From contig JABCPU010000014.1 of NCBI GenBank assembly GCA_016800925.1, positions 124,001-188,000 on the forward strand: 64,000 nucleotides of DNA, given 5' to 3'. The translations under genes and the position numbers were made by a program. The notes under the pieces are model-generated. The model saw only the letters and a program-made list of their open reading frames with translations, did not search any database and was not told the origin of the DNA. This document shows, one piece after another, positions 43,653 through 58,048 of the stretch. The first letter of the stretch is position 1, and each line of letters starts with the position of its first letter. This stretch comes from Suillus spraguei. Its lineage: Eukaryota; Basidiomycota; Agaricomycetes; Boletales; Suillaceae.

Positions 43653-46508
43653 TTCTGAGAAGTGAGATTGTGGTTGTGAAGCATGATAACGAGTGTAGGA
43701 ATTTTATACATACACGGTGTTTTATATTGGTGCAACATTCCAGTATGTAAGTATCTAGATTCCAAATACACGTTCACATCACGCACAGGGAAGCTATAGG
43801 AGCCGAAGAACGTATACTGATCTGCAACATCATCACGGAGTTTAAAAGCTAATTTTACATAATCTAAAAAGACTGGCAAACTTGAATGTTCATATCTTTG
43901 AATGGCGTTATCCAGCTTGCTGTACTTCTATCACCTTAGCGGAGCCCTCCTTGTGGCAAATGTCCCTAGGCGTCGTGTGGATGTCAGGATCATGCGATCC
44001 TCAGGCCTCATTGGCAATCTCTTCTCACTCGTAGCCTATCTCGTTACTTTGTCTTTTCTCACTCGTTCCGGTCGCAATCCGCACCATCATTTTATCCAAT
44101 TATTCTCATGTCTACTAATGGCAAATCAAACAGTTTCGTCCTCCATGTCTGAAACCCTCATCTAGCTCGATTTCAAACCAGGATTCCTACATTATCTCCA
44201 CCCCCTTCACCACGTCGCGGCCCATATCAATATCCATCAGAAAGAGTCAAGTCAGATGATACCATCAGGCAATCTCGAACAGGTAAGTCAAGCACTTGAA
44301 AAAATCTTGCCGGGACAAGCCATTGACCCTAGGCAAACCCAAGATCTTGGAAAGAGTTTTCAAATCGCTCTCATCCACCCCAGTCTGATCCTACGGTGGC
44401 TGGAGCGTCGCTCCAGAACTCTAGATCGTTGAGTTTTGTTGCATCATCCCATGGAAAATGTCCAAACTCATCTTACAGGCAATCTCCACAAAAATTGGAC
44501 CCTATCTTCGGAGCGTAAACCGGTACCATGGTCAGACCATCATTATTGCGGTTTGGGGGCACTCTCACCGTGTCCTCCCAAAGTCTATTAATCGTTGTTG
44601 CTATCTAATCTAGCCTAGGCGCACTTCATTTTCCTCCGTCGGTTTTATATTCAGAGGCTTTCACACGTCATGAGTTACTCACGAAGGGCGAACGTGCGCT
44701 CACTATAAGGTGCCCCCACGAACACTCATCGACCCAATAGTTTGAACGTGCAGCAGAAATAAGGCAGGGCGCAATGAAGCTTAATAAAGCAGGTGTGGCT
44801 AGAGCTTAAATGAATGTCCGCGATAGATCAATTGATCACAGGTTGTTGTATAAGATCACAGTTTGGTTCGAAACTTCCCTATCAAAATGACGGTGGGCTC
44901 CACTGACACGCGGCATCAATGAGGCGGTATCTAGGTACTCGACCCACCGACCGGACCTCTTGAACGATTAGCTATCGAACCTAACGATGATCTGAATTAT
45001 ACTCAGTATTTGATGGGTGGCATGAGTGTCGCGGGAGTCTCAAGGGCATTGTGCGGAAGCATATCGTTGGTCCCAAGAGACGGAGGGAGACGAATGTGGT
45101 ATTTTTTTGGTATTGTCGGGGATGGCTTATCAATAGTATACTTATAAGTTATACGCTAGATACGCAATCATGACACCAGGTACCATGTCGAGTACCGGTC
45201 AGGCGGCAGAACCACATGATGCATTGGCATGTGGTTCTGCCACCTGACCGTAGAAGAGCCGAATGGTTGGCAGGGCGCAACGAGCTGCAACGGCGACAAT
45301 CTGAGTGGATGCGTTTGGTGCGGGTGTATGCGAGGCCGCCGCGACGTCGAAGCCAGATATGAAGAGAAATGGGAAGCTTGTGCGGACGCAGTGCGCACAC
45401 TGGACTAGTATCTCTGCGTGGAATGTCTCACGCTTCTTCCTTTCTATCATTTTGTGTCGACTCTTTTGGTTTGTGGGTGTTCCTGCTCTCCCTATTTTTT
45501 GTGCGTTCTTCTGCACCTGACGTCCTTCTCTAGGGTGGATGGAAATAGCGTAACTTGCGCATATCGATTTTACTTAGACGGACTACGATGTGCTTGGCTG
45601 GGTATGATACTTGCTGGTAGCCCTTGACTTTGTCTTTATTGTTGCAGGATAAAAATTCGCATAAAGCTCCTTGAGATAGCCACCTGATGTACCTGCACCA
45701 AGTAGAGACAAAATAGGCGGGAAGGCATAGTAGGCATGTGAGTGTTAGTTGGTGGTAATCTCGATGTTTGCGCAGAGAACTTCAACGACGCGCATACCAG
45801 TCATTGGGTCAACAGCATAGTTGAAACCAGGGTGCAAAGAGCGTATCAGAAAAATAGGGAGTTGGCACGACACTGATTGACAGTCGTGACCCGTCTCAGG
45901 AAACAAGCTCGGCAAGTGCTAGTGAGAGCTCCTGCTGTCCATCTTTGTTCCAGGAGTGACTTGTCATACCGGATCTCATTAATCAAGACAGTTTTTGTTC
46001 CTTTGACAAGTCAAGCTATGAAGTCTCGTTGATCCAACGTTGATCTCATTCTTGCATATCCGACAAGTCCTGCCATATCACCGGCACAGCTGATAATGTT
46101 GCCGAAAGCTTGCATCATCACGTATACTCTTGCTCCATCAACACGCAATATCGTAGGATACGTCCCTCAAGTTTCAAGGTGGAAAAGAATAAATAATCCA
46201 TACTAATGTATTCAAGGTATGTATGCTGGTTGAGCGGTGCAATAACTAGTTAAGCTCTCACTTACCTCTCGCCCTTTTGAAGATCTCCACCACGTCAAGG
46301 ACGCTTCATGTTGTAGCATGACCAGCCAACAGCGCCGCTTTGTGATGGACTTGCAGGATGTTTTGCTGGGGGCTAACTTTGGCTACTAATAAGCAGAACA
46401 GCAGAAATCCAAGAGTTGTGGTCGTGTATGACCAAGAGCCATCTTCGACCATGCATGACCACGATCATTGACTACTTTGCAGCAGAAAGGCGCAGTCGGC
46501 AATGGATA
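43653..46508. other. Intergenic; no gene recognised; contains a perfect-looking hairpin
   Basis: Only short chance frames. About 46330-46400 resembles the 3' flank of the first esterase (42281-42360), so the esterase duplication included downstream DNA. A strong inverted repeat lies at 45196-45250. Confidence 0.4.
45196..45250. repeat. Hairpin: 23-nt arms, 9-nt loop, one mismatch
   Basis: Left arm CGGTCAGGCGGCAGAACCAC plus ATG, loop ATGCATTGG, right arm CATGTGGTTCTGCCACCTGA plus CCG. One mismatch in 23 pairs. It could form a stable RNA or DNA hairpin; function unknown. Confidence 0.75.
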
Positions 46509-47608
46509 TTAGGTCACATGCACATGTTCATCTACAATCCATTCAATTGTATACAAAAACTGCAAGCTTTCCAACCCATCGTCTGACTGTGGAAAAATAT
46601 GAGCAAACGTCCACCACGCATGCGTCAAATCCGGATACTCCACAAGCTCAGCTGTCCCACCTGCCTCTTGTATACCACTCACGATTTTCCGCGAGCTCTC
46701 AGCAACATTATCAGCTGTGCCGGTCATCACCAATGTCTTCGGCCAGCTCACAGTGAATGGTATTAGGACGCCCGATGCTAGAGGGTCGTTGGCAGGAAAA
46801 TTGCCTAGGTATTGGGAAGCACAGGCTTGATAGGCTGATAGAGGTATGATGTCATGGGGAATGGAGGTATAGGAGGCGTAAGTAAGGTCTGCGTCTGGGG
46901 AGCAGAGTGCGATGTGTCCTGGCATTGGGAGGGTGGACTGCGAGATGATGTATGGGAGGATAAGAGCTGGATGACAGTGAGATATGAATATAAGAATCTT
47001 GATAAATTATTATGCACCCAAGTTTCCACCTGCGCTATCACCGGTGATAGTGATATTCTCAGCAGCAAAGCCTTTTAGGATCAGGTGGTGGTATGCAGAG
47101 AATATATCTTGTAATGCAGCTGGAAAGAGGTTCTCAGGGACCGTCGCGAGTCTACGTGAAGGAGCTGCGATGATGGGTGCACTAGATCCTTGTGATCCAG
47201 ACCTTTTCCAAAGTGCACAGAGTATGCGAGAGAAGAATGACATAAACCTCTGTTCCACTGGATGTCCAGAGACGTTGCCGCCTCCATGCAGATGGAGTAT
47301 AACTTTGATGTCGTTCTTCGCATCAGCAGAGGACTCGGAAAGCGCATCAGCACAAAAGAAGACGGGAACCTGACCCGGTTGGATCGAGGTTGAGTGGATG
47401 GATGCAGGGACCTGAGAGGAAGGCGGTGCTAATTCACAAGAGATGTGAATTCCTTTCGGGGATTCCTTCGCTGGGCACCTGTGCGCGCTCAGCAGGCGAT
47501 TGGGCCTGGCCAAAAGTAGGCTTGAAAGCACCGATTGTGGTGCGGATGCCACGAAGAGCTGCTGCTTGCGCAGGGGTCCAGCTGGCTCGAATCAATGGTG
47601 AAGACATT
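46509..47608 (-). pseudogene. Second HSL-type esterase, tandem paralogue with a 1-bp frameshift
   Basis: Same layout as the gene at 42450. The N-terminus reads ASWTPAQAAALRGIRTTI to VPSEGIP. Then an extra A (GAAAGGA against GAAGGA, near 47458) moves the frame before KGIHISCELAPPSSQVPA. HLHGGGN, GDSAGGN, VMTGTADN and DLTHAWW are intact, with an intron at 46967-47017. The C-terminus is longer (EWIVDEHVHVT). Either a recent pseudogene or a single-base sequence error. Confidence 0.75.
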
Positions 47609-47980
47609 TTTGAGATTGTATTTGTGATCTATCATTCGTGCGTAGGCATTTTATGCGGGTTTCTACTAATATATGCACTGGCCAAGGCCTAGGCGCAGAC
47701 TCGACCCCAGACCAGTGACCAGTCGGCACCAGGCGTGTAGCCCTACAATTAGCCACACTGCAAATAAAACCATACATGATTCCGACACTTCTCGGCTGGT
47801 CACCTCGAGGATGTCATTTAAGTGCGTTCAGTAACCATCTTCAAGTTGATGAACAATTACATCCGACTACAATCAAGTATGTGGCTTGAAGTCAGGGTGA
47901 CACTTCACACTCTATAAATGCGGAGACGTAAGAGTAGAAAACTCGTACATTGTGGGAGACTGGTTACAAAGAAGCCCACT

Positions 47981-49258
47981 CTATGACGAGGTATGAGTTG
48001 GGGGAATCCGGCATACTATGTATTGAACGCGGCGGGCCCAGTGGGTTAGGAAATCGAAAATAGATCTCTCTTCATCATGAGCCACCCGGGAACGTAATTT
48101 CCAGTTACTGAGACCCTGGCGTATAACCTGGAATCGAGAAAAAACTTCATCCATATTCGGACGTTGTGCTGGATCCGAGTGCATCATATCCGTTGCTAGA
48201 CTGCTTAGGAATTCCACACCTGAGTAATGCTGTTTTGTCGAAATCAGGGTATGAAAAATAAGAAGCGACAGTACACTTTACGTCAAGAAATGTTTCTTGG
48301 ATAGCATGCCCAAGATACCAAATATCAGTTGGGAAAGGGTTCCAGGGTTTCGTGTAGGCTTCAGCGAACTCTGGTACTCCTTTATCTCCACCATATATGG
48401 GTATTTCCAGTGGATTGGTATTGGATGCATCATATTTGCGCGAGATGCCAAAGTCTATGTAATAGTATCGCGGTGGAGATTGTGTGCGTGTGCGATGCCT
48501 GGCAACACGCTTAAAGTCCTCTGACATGTATTGGTCGCTTGGATGCCATGGGTCTATGAACATGTTGCCGTCCATCATTATGTTCAATTGCATGCAGTCC
48601 CTATGTCCAGGCCATGAGACAAATCACTCGAGCAACTAGAATACGTACCGGTGAGCGACGTGATGTTTGTGCATAAAGCGCAGCCCCTTCAAGAGAGAGA
48701 AATCAGTGATGAGATGATGAGTCAGTCAATCAAGACCTTGCCTCGAGAAGCTGGTGGATGCAGTCTACAACTTCTCCGACCGTGTCGAAATATGGATCCG
48801 TAGCATTTCGAAGTAAGGGCATGATAAGTATTACAGATTGATCATCACCGGGCACCTGCAGCACATCATAGATGGGCACGCAATGGTTGGCTGGATCTTG
48901 ACTGAGAGAGGAGCTACAGAAATAGCGACCGATTTCTATCTCATACGGGTGTAGTGATACGTCTATACGTTTGAGTGACACGCGAGCGCCATCTTGGATA
49001 CGCCGTGCGTCCAGCAGATGATAATACTGAAAGATCATGGTAGTTAATCCACGTAGCTATGAATGAAGCACCTACTCGTGACATGATTCCATCCTCGCAA
49101 TTTATGTCAGCTTTGTTGGTGTTCGTCCAAGAGGGTACCCAATCCGGAGTGTAGCGACTTCGTAACTTGTAGCCCTTTTCTTTGAGGAAGTCGTATTGGT
49201 CTCTCCACCAAATCTCGTATTCGGAAAGATGAGAATGAGCAGCGGAGGTTGAGTCCAT
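47981..49258 (-). CDS. Basidiomycete protein kinase-like protein (HRDC type)
   Basis: Start MDSTSAAHSHLSEYEIWWRD, a lineage-typical N-terminus (F-L-x-x-x-G-Y-x-L-R-x-R-Y). Exon 2 (48742-49026) has YYHLLDARRIQDGARVSLKR with the Lys. Exon 3 (48649-48686) gives LRFMHKHHVAHRD, and the next exon CMQLNIMMDGN and YYYIDFGISRKYD (DFG). EIPIYGGDKGVPEF, PFPTDIWYLGHAIQE and SDPAQRPNMDEVF complete the fold. The catalytic loop is HRDCMQLN instead of HRDLKxxN, and the activation segment is short, as in this fungal group; activity is uncertain. Exon 2 appears to end at a GC donor (48740-48741). Confidence 0.85.
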
Positions 49259-49721
49259 CCTCAGAAAACTACCTGAGTTAGAGTCAGTTCGGCAGGTGTA
49301 AGTTATTCGGACCCCGGCATTTCGCGGAGTATGAGTATAACGCCGTGGACCCCAAGTTACTTCCTACTTATCCCAATACTTATCCCACCTGTACTGCATC
49401 AGAAGTACAACAATTCATATCCAGTGCATGTAGATATCTGCTGCAGAGCGCCCCCTATAGGAAACTTTTACACGAATGTCGAAAATATTATCTCATCGAT
49501 ATAAAGGATTACACGAATTTTTTTGGCAAGGCTCAAGCTCTTGGCGAGCGCTAGTCACCACTGGCACTGCCAGTTACAATGTTCCCATAATCTCATTGAG
49601 GAAATAGGCTTGTTTTCCTTACTCTCTCTAGACTTATCTTCAATCGTCCACATAAGCCTTTGTTTATAATCAAGGTAGTCAGTGCGACAGATACCAACTC
49701 CCGTCACTTTAATACCAACCA
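49259..49721. other. Short intergenic stretch
   Basis: A 69-codon frame (49345-49554) has no recognisable content. Otherwise upstream region of the kinase and of the next gene. Confidence 0.3.
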
Positions 49722-50904
49722 GTGAATCCTTCCACGGCCGCGATATCGATGGCCATGCCTCTAGATCCTTCTGCGAACTTGCCCCTACCTCAGGCTATTG
49801 ACAAGATACTAAAGAGTGGGACAGATTATGAAAAGGGCGAAGCTTATCTACGATTATCGTTGGCATCCTTGAAGGAGCTCGCCAGCTTGTTGGAAAGCGA
49901 GCGCCTCTCAAAAAGTCAAAAAGCTTCCTATATCGGAGCTTACACGAACAGCAAGCTTCTATACGACGAGTAAGCTCTTTCTCGCAGTCAAAAGGCCTGA
50001 CTCATTCATCTCCGCAGAACGACAAGAATCAGAGACGACCTGCTCAAGCAGAAGAAATCTATTGGCAAACTTATCATTAACTTTTTTGTCCGTGATAAGG
50101 ACGCCAAGCGCTTTCACAAAGTCTCACATTGGAGTTACTCCTCTATCAGAGTAAGTCGATGGTCGTACAATAGGCACTTAGCATTGGAGTTGAATGGAAA
50201 AACAGAGGACTTCGGATGGCCTGAACAGACTATTACTGCCGGAATTTGGTATGTCGGAAAGAAGTAGCAAGTTCTCCTTGTTGACTCCAATTTGTGCACC
50301 AGAAAATGTTGGGGAGTCCGCACAAGGCTTGAACGAGTCTATTACAGAGGAGAGTCTGCATGGTGTAATAGAAGGTTGGTACCATCACATCCTATGATAG
50401 AACATTTAACATATCTTGGATCAAGACAGACTTTCAGGTCGGTGTATAGATTCTATCCGTTCGCCCGTACCTCACATATAGCGGGAACGATTAAGGCGTA
50501 AACTCAGATGTACATACCGAACAAGAAGCACAAGAGACTGGAGTTGCTATCTCCGAAGAAGAAGACGAAGAAGACGATCGAACCAGGAGTACATGTGATG
50601 CTACAGAAGGTATGTGTCATTACATCCGATGATAGAATATCAAACATATACCCAATCAAGGTAATCTTTCAGGTTGGTGTGAAAATTATGTTCTTCCGCC
50701 CATATTTTACATACAATGAACGGATCAGCCGAAGATGTGTCTCCGAACGAAAACATCCAAGACATAAACCTGGATTTACATTCCAAACAAGAAGTACAAG
50801 AGGCCTTTGCGATATTCGGTCGACTTGAAACCGTGATCTCCACAGAAGAAGAAGAAGAAGAAGACGATGGTCGGACCAGTGAGTTTCTATATCATTGCAT
50901 ATGA
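49722..50904 (+). CDS. Unrecognised gene with repeated exon-intron modules
   Basis: The first exon is credible: MNPSTAAISMAMPLDPSANL then LPQAIDKILKSGTDYEKGEA, LRLSLASLKELASLLESERL and GAYTNSKLLY, a helical protein, ending at GTAAGC (about 49970). Downstream, segments around 50186-50390, 50505-50610 and 50715-50880 look like diverged copies of one module: a stretch rich in Glu/Lys codons (GAAGAAGAAG runs), then a GT intron starting GGTATGTGTCATTACATCC-like, then TTTCAGGT. I could not thread a single frame through all exons. The end is approximate. Confidence 0.35.
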
Positions 50905-51458
50905 TATCAGTTAACAAGCCTCTTGTTGCTTCAGTCAGACCCTCGTCCTCACAACGTAGATCGCCGTCTCCTAGTCCCAGTCGCACAATCAATATTTTTA
51001 TCACCCAAAGCGTGGTGTCTTTTGGTTCAGAATCAAATGGAACGACATTAAACATCGGGGTGGATAGAGGTTTGTTGCGTTCGCTACCATTGTCACCGCG
51101 CAATGTTTTGATGATAATGACAGGGGTCGGCTCTTCATCCTGATACCAATCAGTGACTCAATGATTTGCGTGTTGTACTAGTAGCACGTTCATTATGTCT
51201 AGTATCAGTAATATTCATTGATCGGGCATTCGTGGGTCTCTCCTAGGTAGATCTGTTCGCAGGACTAGAAAGCCGTGATAATGATGAGCACCACAATGAC
51301 ATGTGTACTTTTAGCCAATCCGGATTGTTGAATCTCTCACAAAGAGTTACAGCTCCAGTTCAAACTCCGGCAACGGTGCGTGATGTATCACACAAGTCAT
51401 AATCCTAGGTTCTACTCCGCGAGGTTGGAAAACACTGACATAATCGGCTGGTCACCTG

Positions 51459-52157
51459 ATGTCATTACTAATTTGTCAGCGTCTTGACCATATGATTACA
51501 GCCAGTTTACTGCGGTATCATAGATCTATTGCGTCTTTCACCAACATCAGAAGGGCCTCTCTCCTGACTTTCAAATATCGTTTCCATCGATCCTCCTTCG
51601 TCATGGGAGCTAACTCCAAATCTGAAGACGAATGGCGTGCTATCTTATCTCCAGAGCAGGTGTGTTCTACAATCTACACTTTACACGTGTGTTCACTCTT
51701 ACATCGGAGATAGTTTAGAATTCTACGTCAGAAGGGAACAGAGGCACCCAACACAGGGAACTACAATCACCATGACGCGTCAGGCGTGTACGCCTGTGCT
51801 GGTTGTGGAACACCACTATACAAGAGCAACACAAAGTTCAACAGCGGCTGCGGATGGCCCGCATTCTTTGATGGTAACTTATCACTCTGTGAAATCCATC
51901 CTTTTCTCTCACAGTCCATTGCAGCGATCCCTGGTGCCGTTAGTAGGCATGAAGATCGGTCGATGTTTATGACGAGGATAGAGATTACCTGTACCGCATG
52001 CGGTGGTCACCTTGGGCATGTGTTCAAGGGAGAAGGATTCGATACTCCAAGTGCGCTCCTTTCTACCTTGGATAATTTTGCTCCTTGTCTCATAACCTCT
52101 ACAGCCGACGAACGACACTGCGTAAATTCCGTCTCGCTTAGCTTTAAGGAGGAATAA
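51459..52157 (+). CDS. MXR2: Peptide-methionine (R)-S-oxide reductase (MsrB)
   Basis: Reduces methionine-R-sulfoxide in proteins. Exon 1 (51459-51659) encodes a basic, acid-poor leader (SLLRYHRSIASFTNIRRASL, FKYRFHRSSF), a likely mitochondrial presequence, then MGANSKSEDEWRAILSPEQ. That second Met (51603) could give a cytosolic form. Later exons give FRILRQKGTEAPNTG, zinc pair CAGC, FNSGCGWPAFFDAIPGAV, zinc pair CTAC with GGHLGHVFKGEGFDTP, and catalytic RHCVNSVSLSF near the end. All four zinc Cys and the catalytic Cys are present. Splices at 51660, about 51870 and about 52050 restore the frame. The symbol follows the yeast mitochondrial homologue. Confidence 0.92.
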
Positions 52158-52633
52158 AGTCTAGGTTGTCTGAATATCATTATAACATGTACTATTGGCC
52201 AGTAACAACATTGTCAATTATGAAATTGAGCTTGTTCAGTATCTCACCCGAGGGAGAGGACATTGACGATGGTGGAAGGACGGCCGAATATTCAACAGCA
52301 ATTAACTGGTTGATGTATCATGCAGATAATGCAAGCACAAGAGTTGCCGCGCCTAGTCACGTGGCATTGAAATAAGCGTCTTACAACTTATGTAATTGTG
52401 ACTGCGAACCCCCTAACGCTTCGGCATACTTACAGATACCAAATCATGGATCGCGAGATCAGCCAATAGATTTGAGGTAAGAATTCACTCAGTTAGATAA
52501 TCAGACACTATTCCTGGTGGAAAAATTATGAGAATGTCACGTAGAAAGTCGTAACTACACTGTGCCGGCTGTGGTGTGAGGTAGTCAAGATCAAAGCTCT
52601 ATATGGAGAGCACAGGAGACACAAAGAAACAGA

Positions 52634-53275
52634 TTACAGCGACTCCATGCCGGCAACCATGCTGTCCAGTTCTGCTTGGGACTGCTTGTATTTCTGTTGC
52701 ATTTCCTGTGTGAGTGTCAGTTGACGTTTCTAATAGCATAGAGCACATCGAGATACCTCGAACTTTTTCTCCCATTGATCACGCTCTTGCTCGATGCGTT
52801 GAACTTGGCGTTCGAAATGTTCTGCCTTGACGTCCACTTGCCGCAGCCTGAACAGGTAATCAGTCGTTTAGAATAGAAGACGATGGTGGCTACAACGTAC
52901 TTCTCCATCGTTTCTTTCACATTCTTCTCAGCAGCATCAAGTTCCTCCTCGAGTAGCGCAATCTTTCTCGTCAAGTTTTCATTCGTGCTTTTCAACGAAT
53001 CTCCCTCGTCCTGTGAAGCCTTAGCTTCCGCAAGTTTCGCGTCTACCTTGTCAAGCTCTGCCTCAAGAACAGAGATCTTGTGGGTCATCGAAGTAATATC
53101 CTGATCCTTTTCAAGGATAAGTTGATCATATTTCTTATTCTTAGCTTCTGCTTCCTCAGCGCGAGCGACCGCATTGTCTGCCTCCGAGCGCAGCTGGTTC
53201 ATTTTCTACAAGCGCATGTTCAGTGAGATTGGATGTACGCAAACGATCGATATCAACCTCTTTGATCTTCTCCAT
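52634..53275 (-). CDS. TPM2: Tropomyosin (161 aa)
   Basis: Coiled-coil actin-filament binding protein of fungi. Four exons: 53258-53275 (18 bp, MEKIKE), 52901-53205, 52757-52847, 52634-52705. The sequence KMNQLRSEADNAVARAEEAE, QDITSMTHKISVLEAELDKV and LEEELDAAEKNVKETMEKLR is heptad throughout, and QVDVKAEHFERQVQRIEQER follows. 161 residues equals the length of Cdc8/Tpm2-type tropomyosins. Divergent from the UPF0662 gene (286 bp). Confidence 0.93.
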
Positions 53276-53561
53276 TGTGTTCGATGGACGTGCAGATGGC
53301 GTAGACGATGGTAGTGGTGAACGTGAACAAGGAGGCGAACTGACTTGGACAGGTACTTTGCTGGGCACTGCCAGTAGCCACAGTCAGCTTAAATGGGATG
53401 ATATCGTGGGAAACATGGAATCGACCATAATACACTTGCCTTTTCCGATCATGACAGGTCAAATCTAGGCAAGTGCTGTTCGCTGGCGTCTCTCAGTCCT
53501 TGAAGAAATACAATCAGTATCCAACGTACTCGACGACAAGGAAGAACTGTGAATCTTACAG

Positions 53562-55551
53562 ATGAGCGCACCGGTTGCGCAAGAGGGCAAGTGGCAGATG
53601 CTACTTTCGATTCGAACCTCACTGATCTCTTATATCAGAACTGCCGATCCTCGAGGCCGTGATCAAGTAAGTCTAGTGCGCGCTCTTATTGCTACGCGTG
53701 TAACAAGCCCTTGCCCACCGCAGCATACGTAACCGGCTTACTGCCCTGAAGAGGGACCGTGCCGAGTTTATCAAGCCGTCAGACGTGAATACCCTTTACC
53801 AGGCCGTCGTTAAACAAGGTAGCTATAATTCATTCAAAGTATTACTTTATCTCATTTTGGATATCTCTCTTCGATAGTCACGAAACTCAACGACGTCCGT
53901 GATGACAACACGACTTACAACAATCGAGTGGATACAACACTGGCCGACGTGTTCAGCCTCCTTTCCTTGTGTTATCTTACATTGGGGCGAACGAAAGAAT
54001 GTCCCGCTGTGTACTCACAGCTAGCCTCCATAAGGGTAAGTGCTCGATCTCTACCATTTCACCGATATTGTGGATGATACGCGTCTTGTGTTGCGGGGAT
54101 CCAGCCGGCTTTCACATCCTCAGGCATCTGTCTACTGTGTGAAGATCCGTACTGATCTTTATTTGTCATGCACAGCAATTGCTCAGCCATATGGAGGAAT
54201 CGGCAGTCTACAATGAATCGGACCTGGCTCCTTTCCAAAGGAGACTGAGCGAGCTCCGCCACATAGTACAACAAGATGCCGAGGGCAATAAGCACCCCGA
54301 AGCTATGACAAAGCTCCTGGAGCGCCAGTTCAATGAATGTGGTACGCCTTCATCTCCGAATATCCTTTTTTGAAGTCGCTCAATGCACGCTGCGGTTCTA
54401 AAGATGTTATCATGGGATCACTCCAAGATTCTCTGTCGGTACTCTCGGTAGAGCTTGTTCCCATTCATGAACGCCTCGTCACGATTCGCAGACAACTCGT
54501 CGCGCTAGCTGCCAAAGAGGGTTCACATAAAGCCGAAATAAAGTCTCTGGCCGAGGAACTGCGTAAGATCGATTCGTAAGTGCACAATCAGCTAAACTAC
54601 ATCCTTCGTCTTTATCACTTCCACAGCAAACGCGTCGACGGGAAATTCCTTGGCCCAGGAGGAATCATGCCAGCGTCTCAAGCACTTTGTACCTCCCTCA
54701 TCGAGGAATGTTTTGACATCCTCCAGCAAATAAAGGCGCAGGATGAGTCAAAGAACGTAGCGTCTTCTCTCAAACCCATTCATGACCGCCTGAACGAGCT
54801 GCGCGCGGAACTGGAGAACCTCGTCCTCACGCACAGATGGAGTCTCCGCGAGACAGATCTCTACAATTATTCGATGAGTTTGCAGGAAATCGACAAGATG
54901 CGTATTGATGGCAAGTTTGTCGATACAGAGGGTAATAGGCCACCGGGACAGTATGTGAGTGGTGCATATACTTGACACACGTTCAACTATTCACATATGA
55001 GCAGGTCCTGCTGTACTTGTTGAGACGGTGTTATGGTCTTATCTACCGTCTGTTGTCGTCGAGCGAGCCAGTGTCCGAGGAACTTATCCCCATCGTACGT
55101 CTTTCTCCCACCCGTCCTGATTCTGATTCTCATACATCGCATGTAGGCCAATAAACTTTCCACAGTGAAGAAGTGTCTTAACGAAGTATATAAATTTGGT
55201 GGTCCGTTTACGCCTCGGGACCTCTACCCCGTGAGTTTCCGGTCCTTTGATTTTTTTGGTATCAGGCAGCTCATTTTTCGTAGTATCAATTGGTATTGCA
55301 CCAGATCGACTCCATGCGGAAAGACGGCAGATTCGTGGGCGTAGGTGGAAATATTCCCGAAGGACAGGGTATCGTCATGGCACACCTGAACGAGTGTCAT
55401 GAACTACTAGAGATGGTGTGTATCTGTTGTACTTCCTAGAACAGTAATACTGATGAAGCACGTAATCTAGCTCAAGGAGTCTATGGGTGAAAACGAGGAT
55501 GATCAAGATTATGACGATGAAGATGAGACCGATATGGGAATCCTAGGATGA
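53562..55551 (+). CDS. UPF0662 / DUF2408 family protein
   Basis: Cytoplasmic fungal protein of unknown molecular function. Many small exons. Visible blocks: MSAPVAQEGKWQMLLSIRTS, RLTALKRDRAEFIKPSDVNT, DVRDDNTTYNNRVDTTLADV, LLSLCYLTLGRTKECPAVYS, LAPFQRRLSELRHIVQQD, ELVPIHERLVTIRRQLVALA, KIDS|KRVDGKFLGPGG, SLKPIHDRLNELRAELENL, DKMRIDGKFVDTEGNRPPGQ, KLSTVKKCLNEVYKFGGPFT, DSMRKDGRFVGVGGNIPEGQ, and an acidic tail ending DETDMGILG. The thrice-repeated D(G)KF(L/V)G/D-x-G-G/N motif suggests internal duplication. The ATG at 53562 follows directly after CTTACAG, so an upstream non-coding exon is possible. Confidence 0.85.
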
Positions 55552-55733
55552 AGTTGATTTTACCACGTTGCGAACTCTACCGAATTCAATGTACGCCACT
55601 TACAGGCCTTGTATCTCACTATGCTGCTGACTTACATACAATATCACAATCGCGCTGCGAAATTAATCATGGTATTCGCAAGAGGACCTTAGTGCGTGTC
55701 CGTTAGAACAAAAACCGAGGTAGATATCTAGTC

Positions 55734-57880
<2,147 letters not shown>

Positions 57881-58048
57881 TGTTGCAGCAGGAAAGAGTT
57901 GGATGAGAAGGAACGAGCAGAGTCGGTGTCTAAGGAATTTCTCGGAACAGACTTAGTTTTAATCTCCGACTAAATTAGCTCTCCGTGTCACGGTGTAACG
58001 CGGTCACATAGTCTTTACTTCAAAGCAGCTGCCAGTCTTCATTTCGCT
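57881..58048. promoter_or_regulatory. 168-bp bidirectional promoter region, ATP1 / bL21m
   Basis: The space between the ATG of ATP1 (57880, -) and that of mitochondrial bL21 (58049, +). Both products go to mitochondria, which suggests co-regulation. No TATA box is obvious. The shared use is inferred from spacing. Confidence 0.55.
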
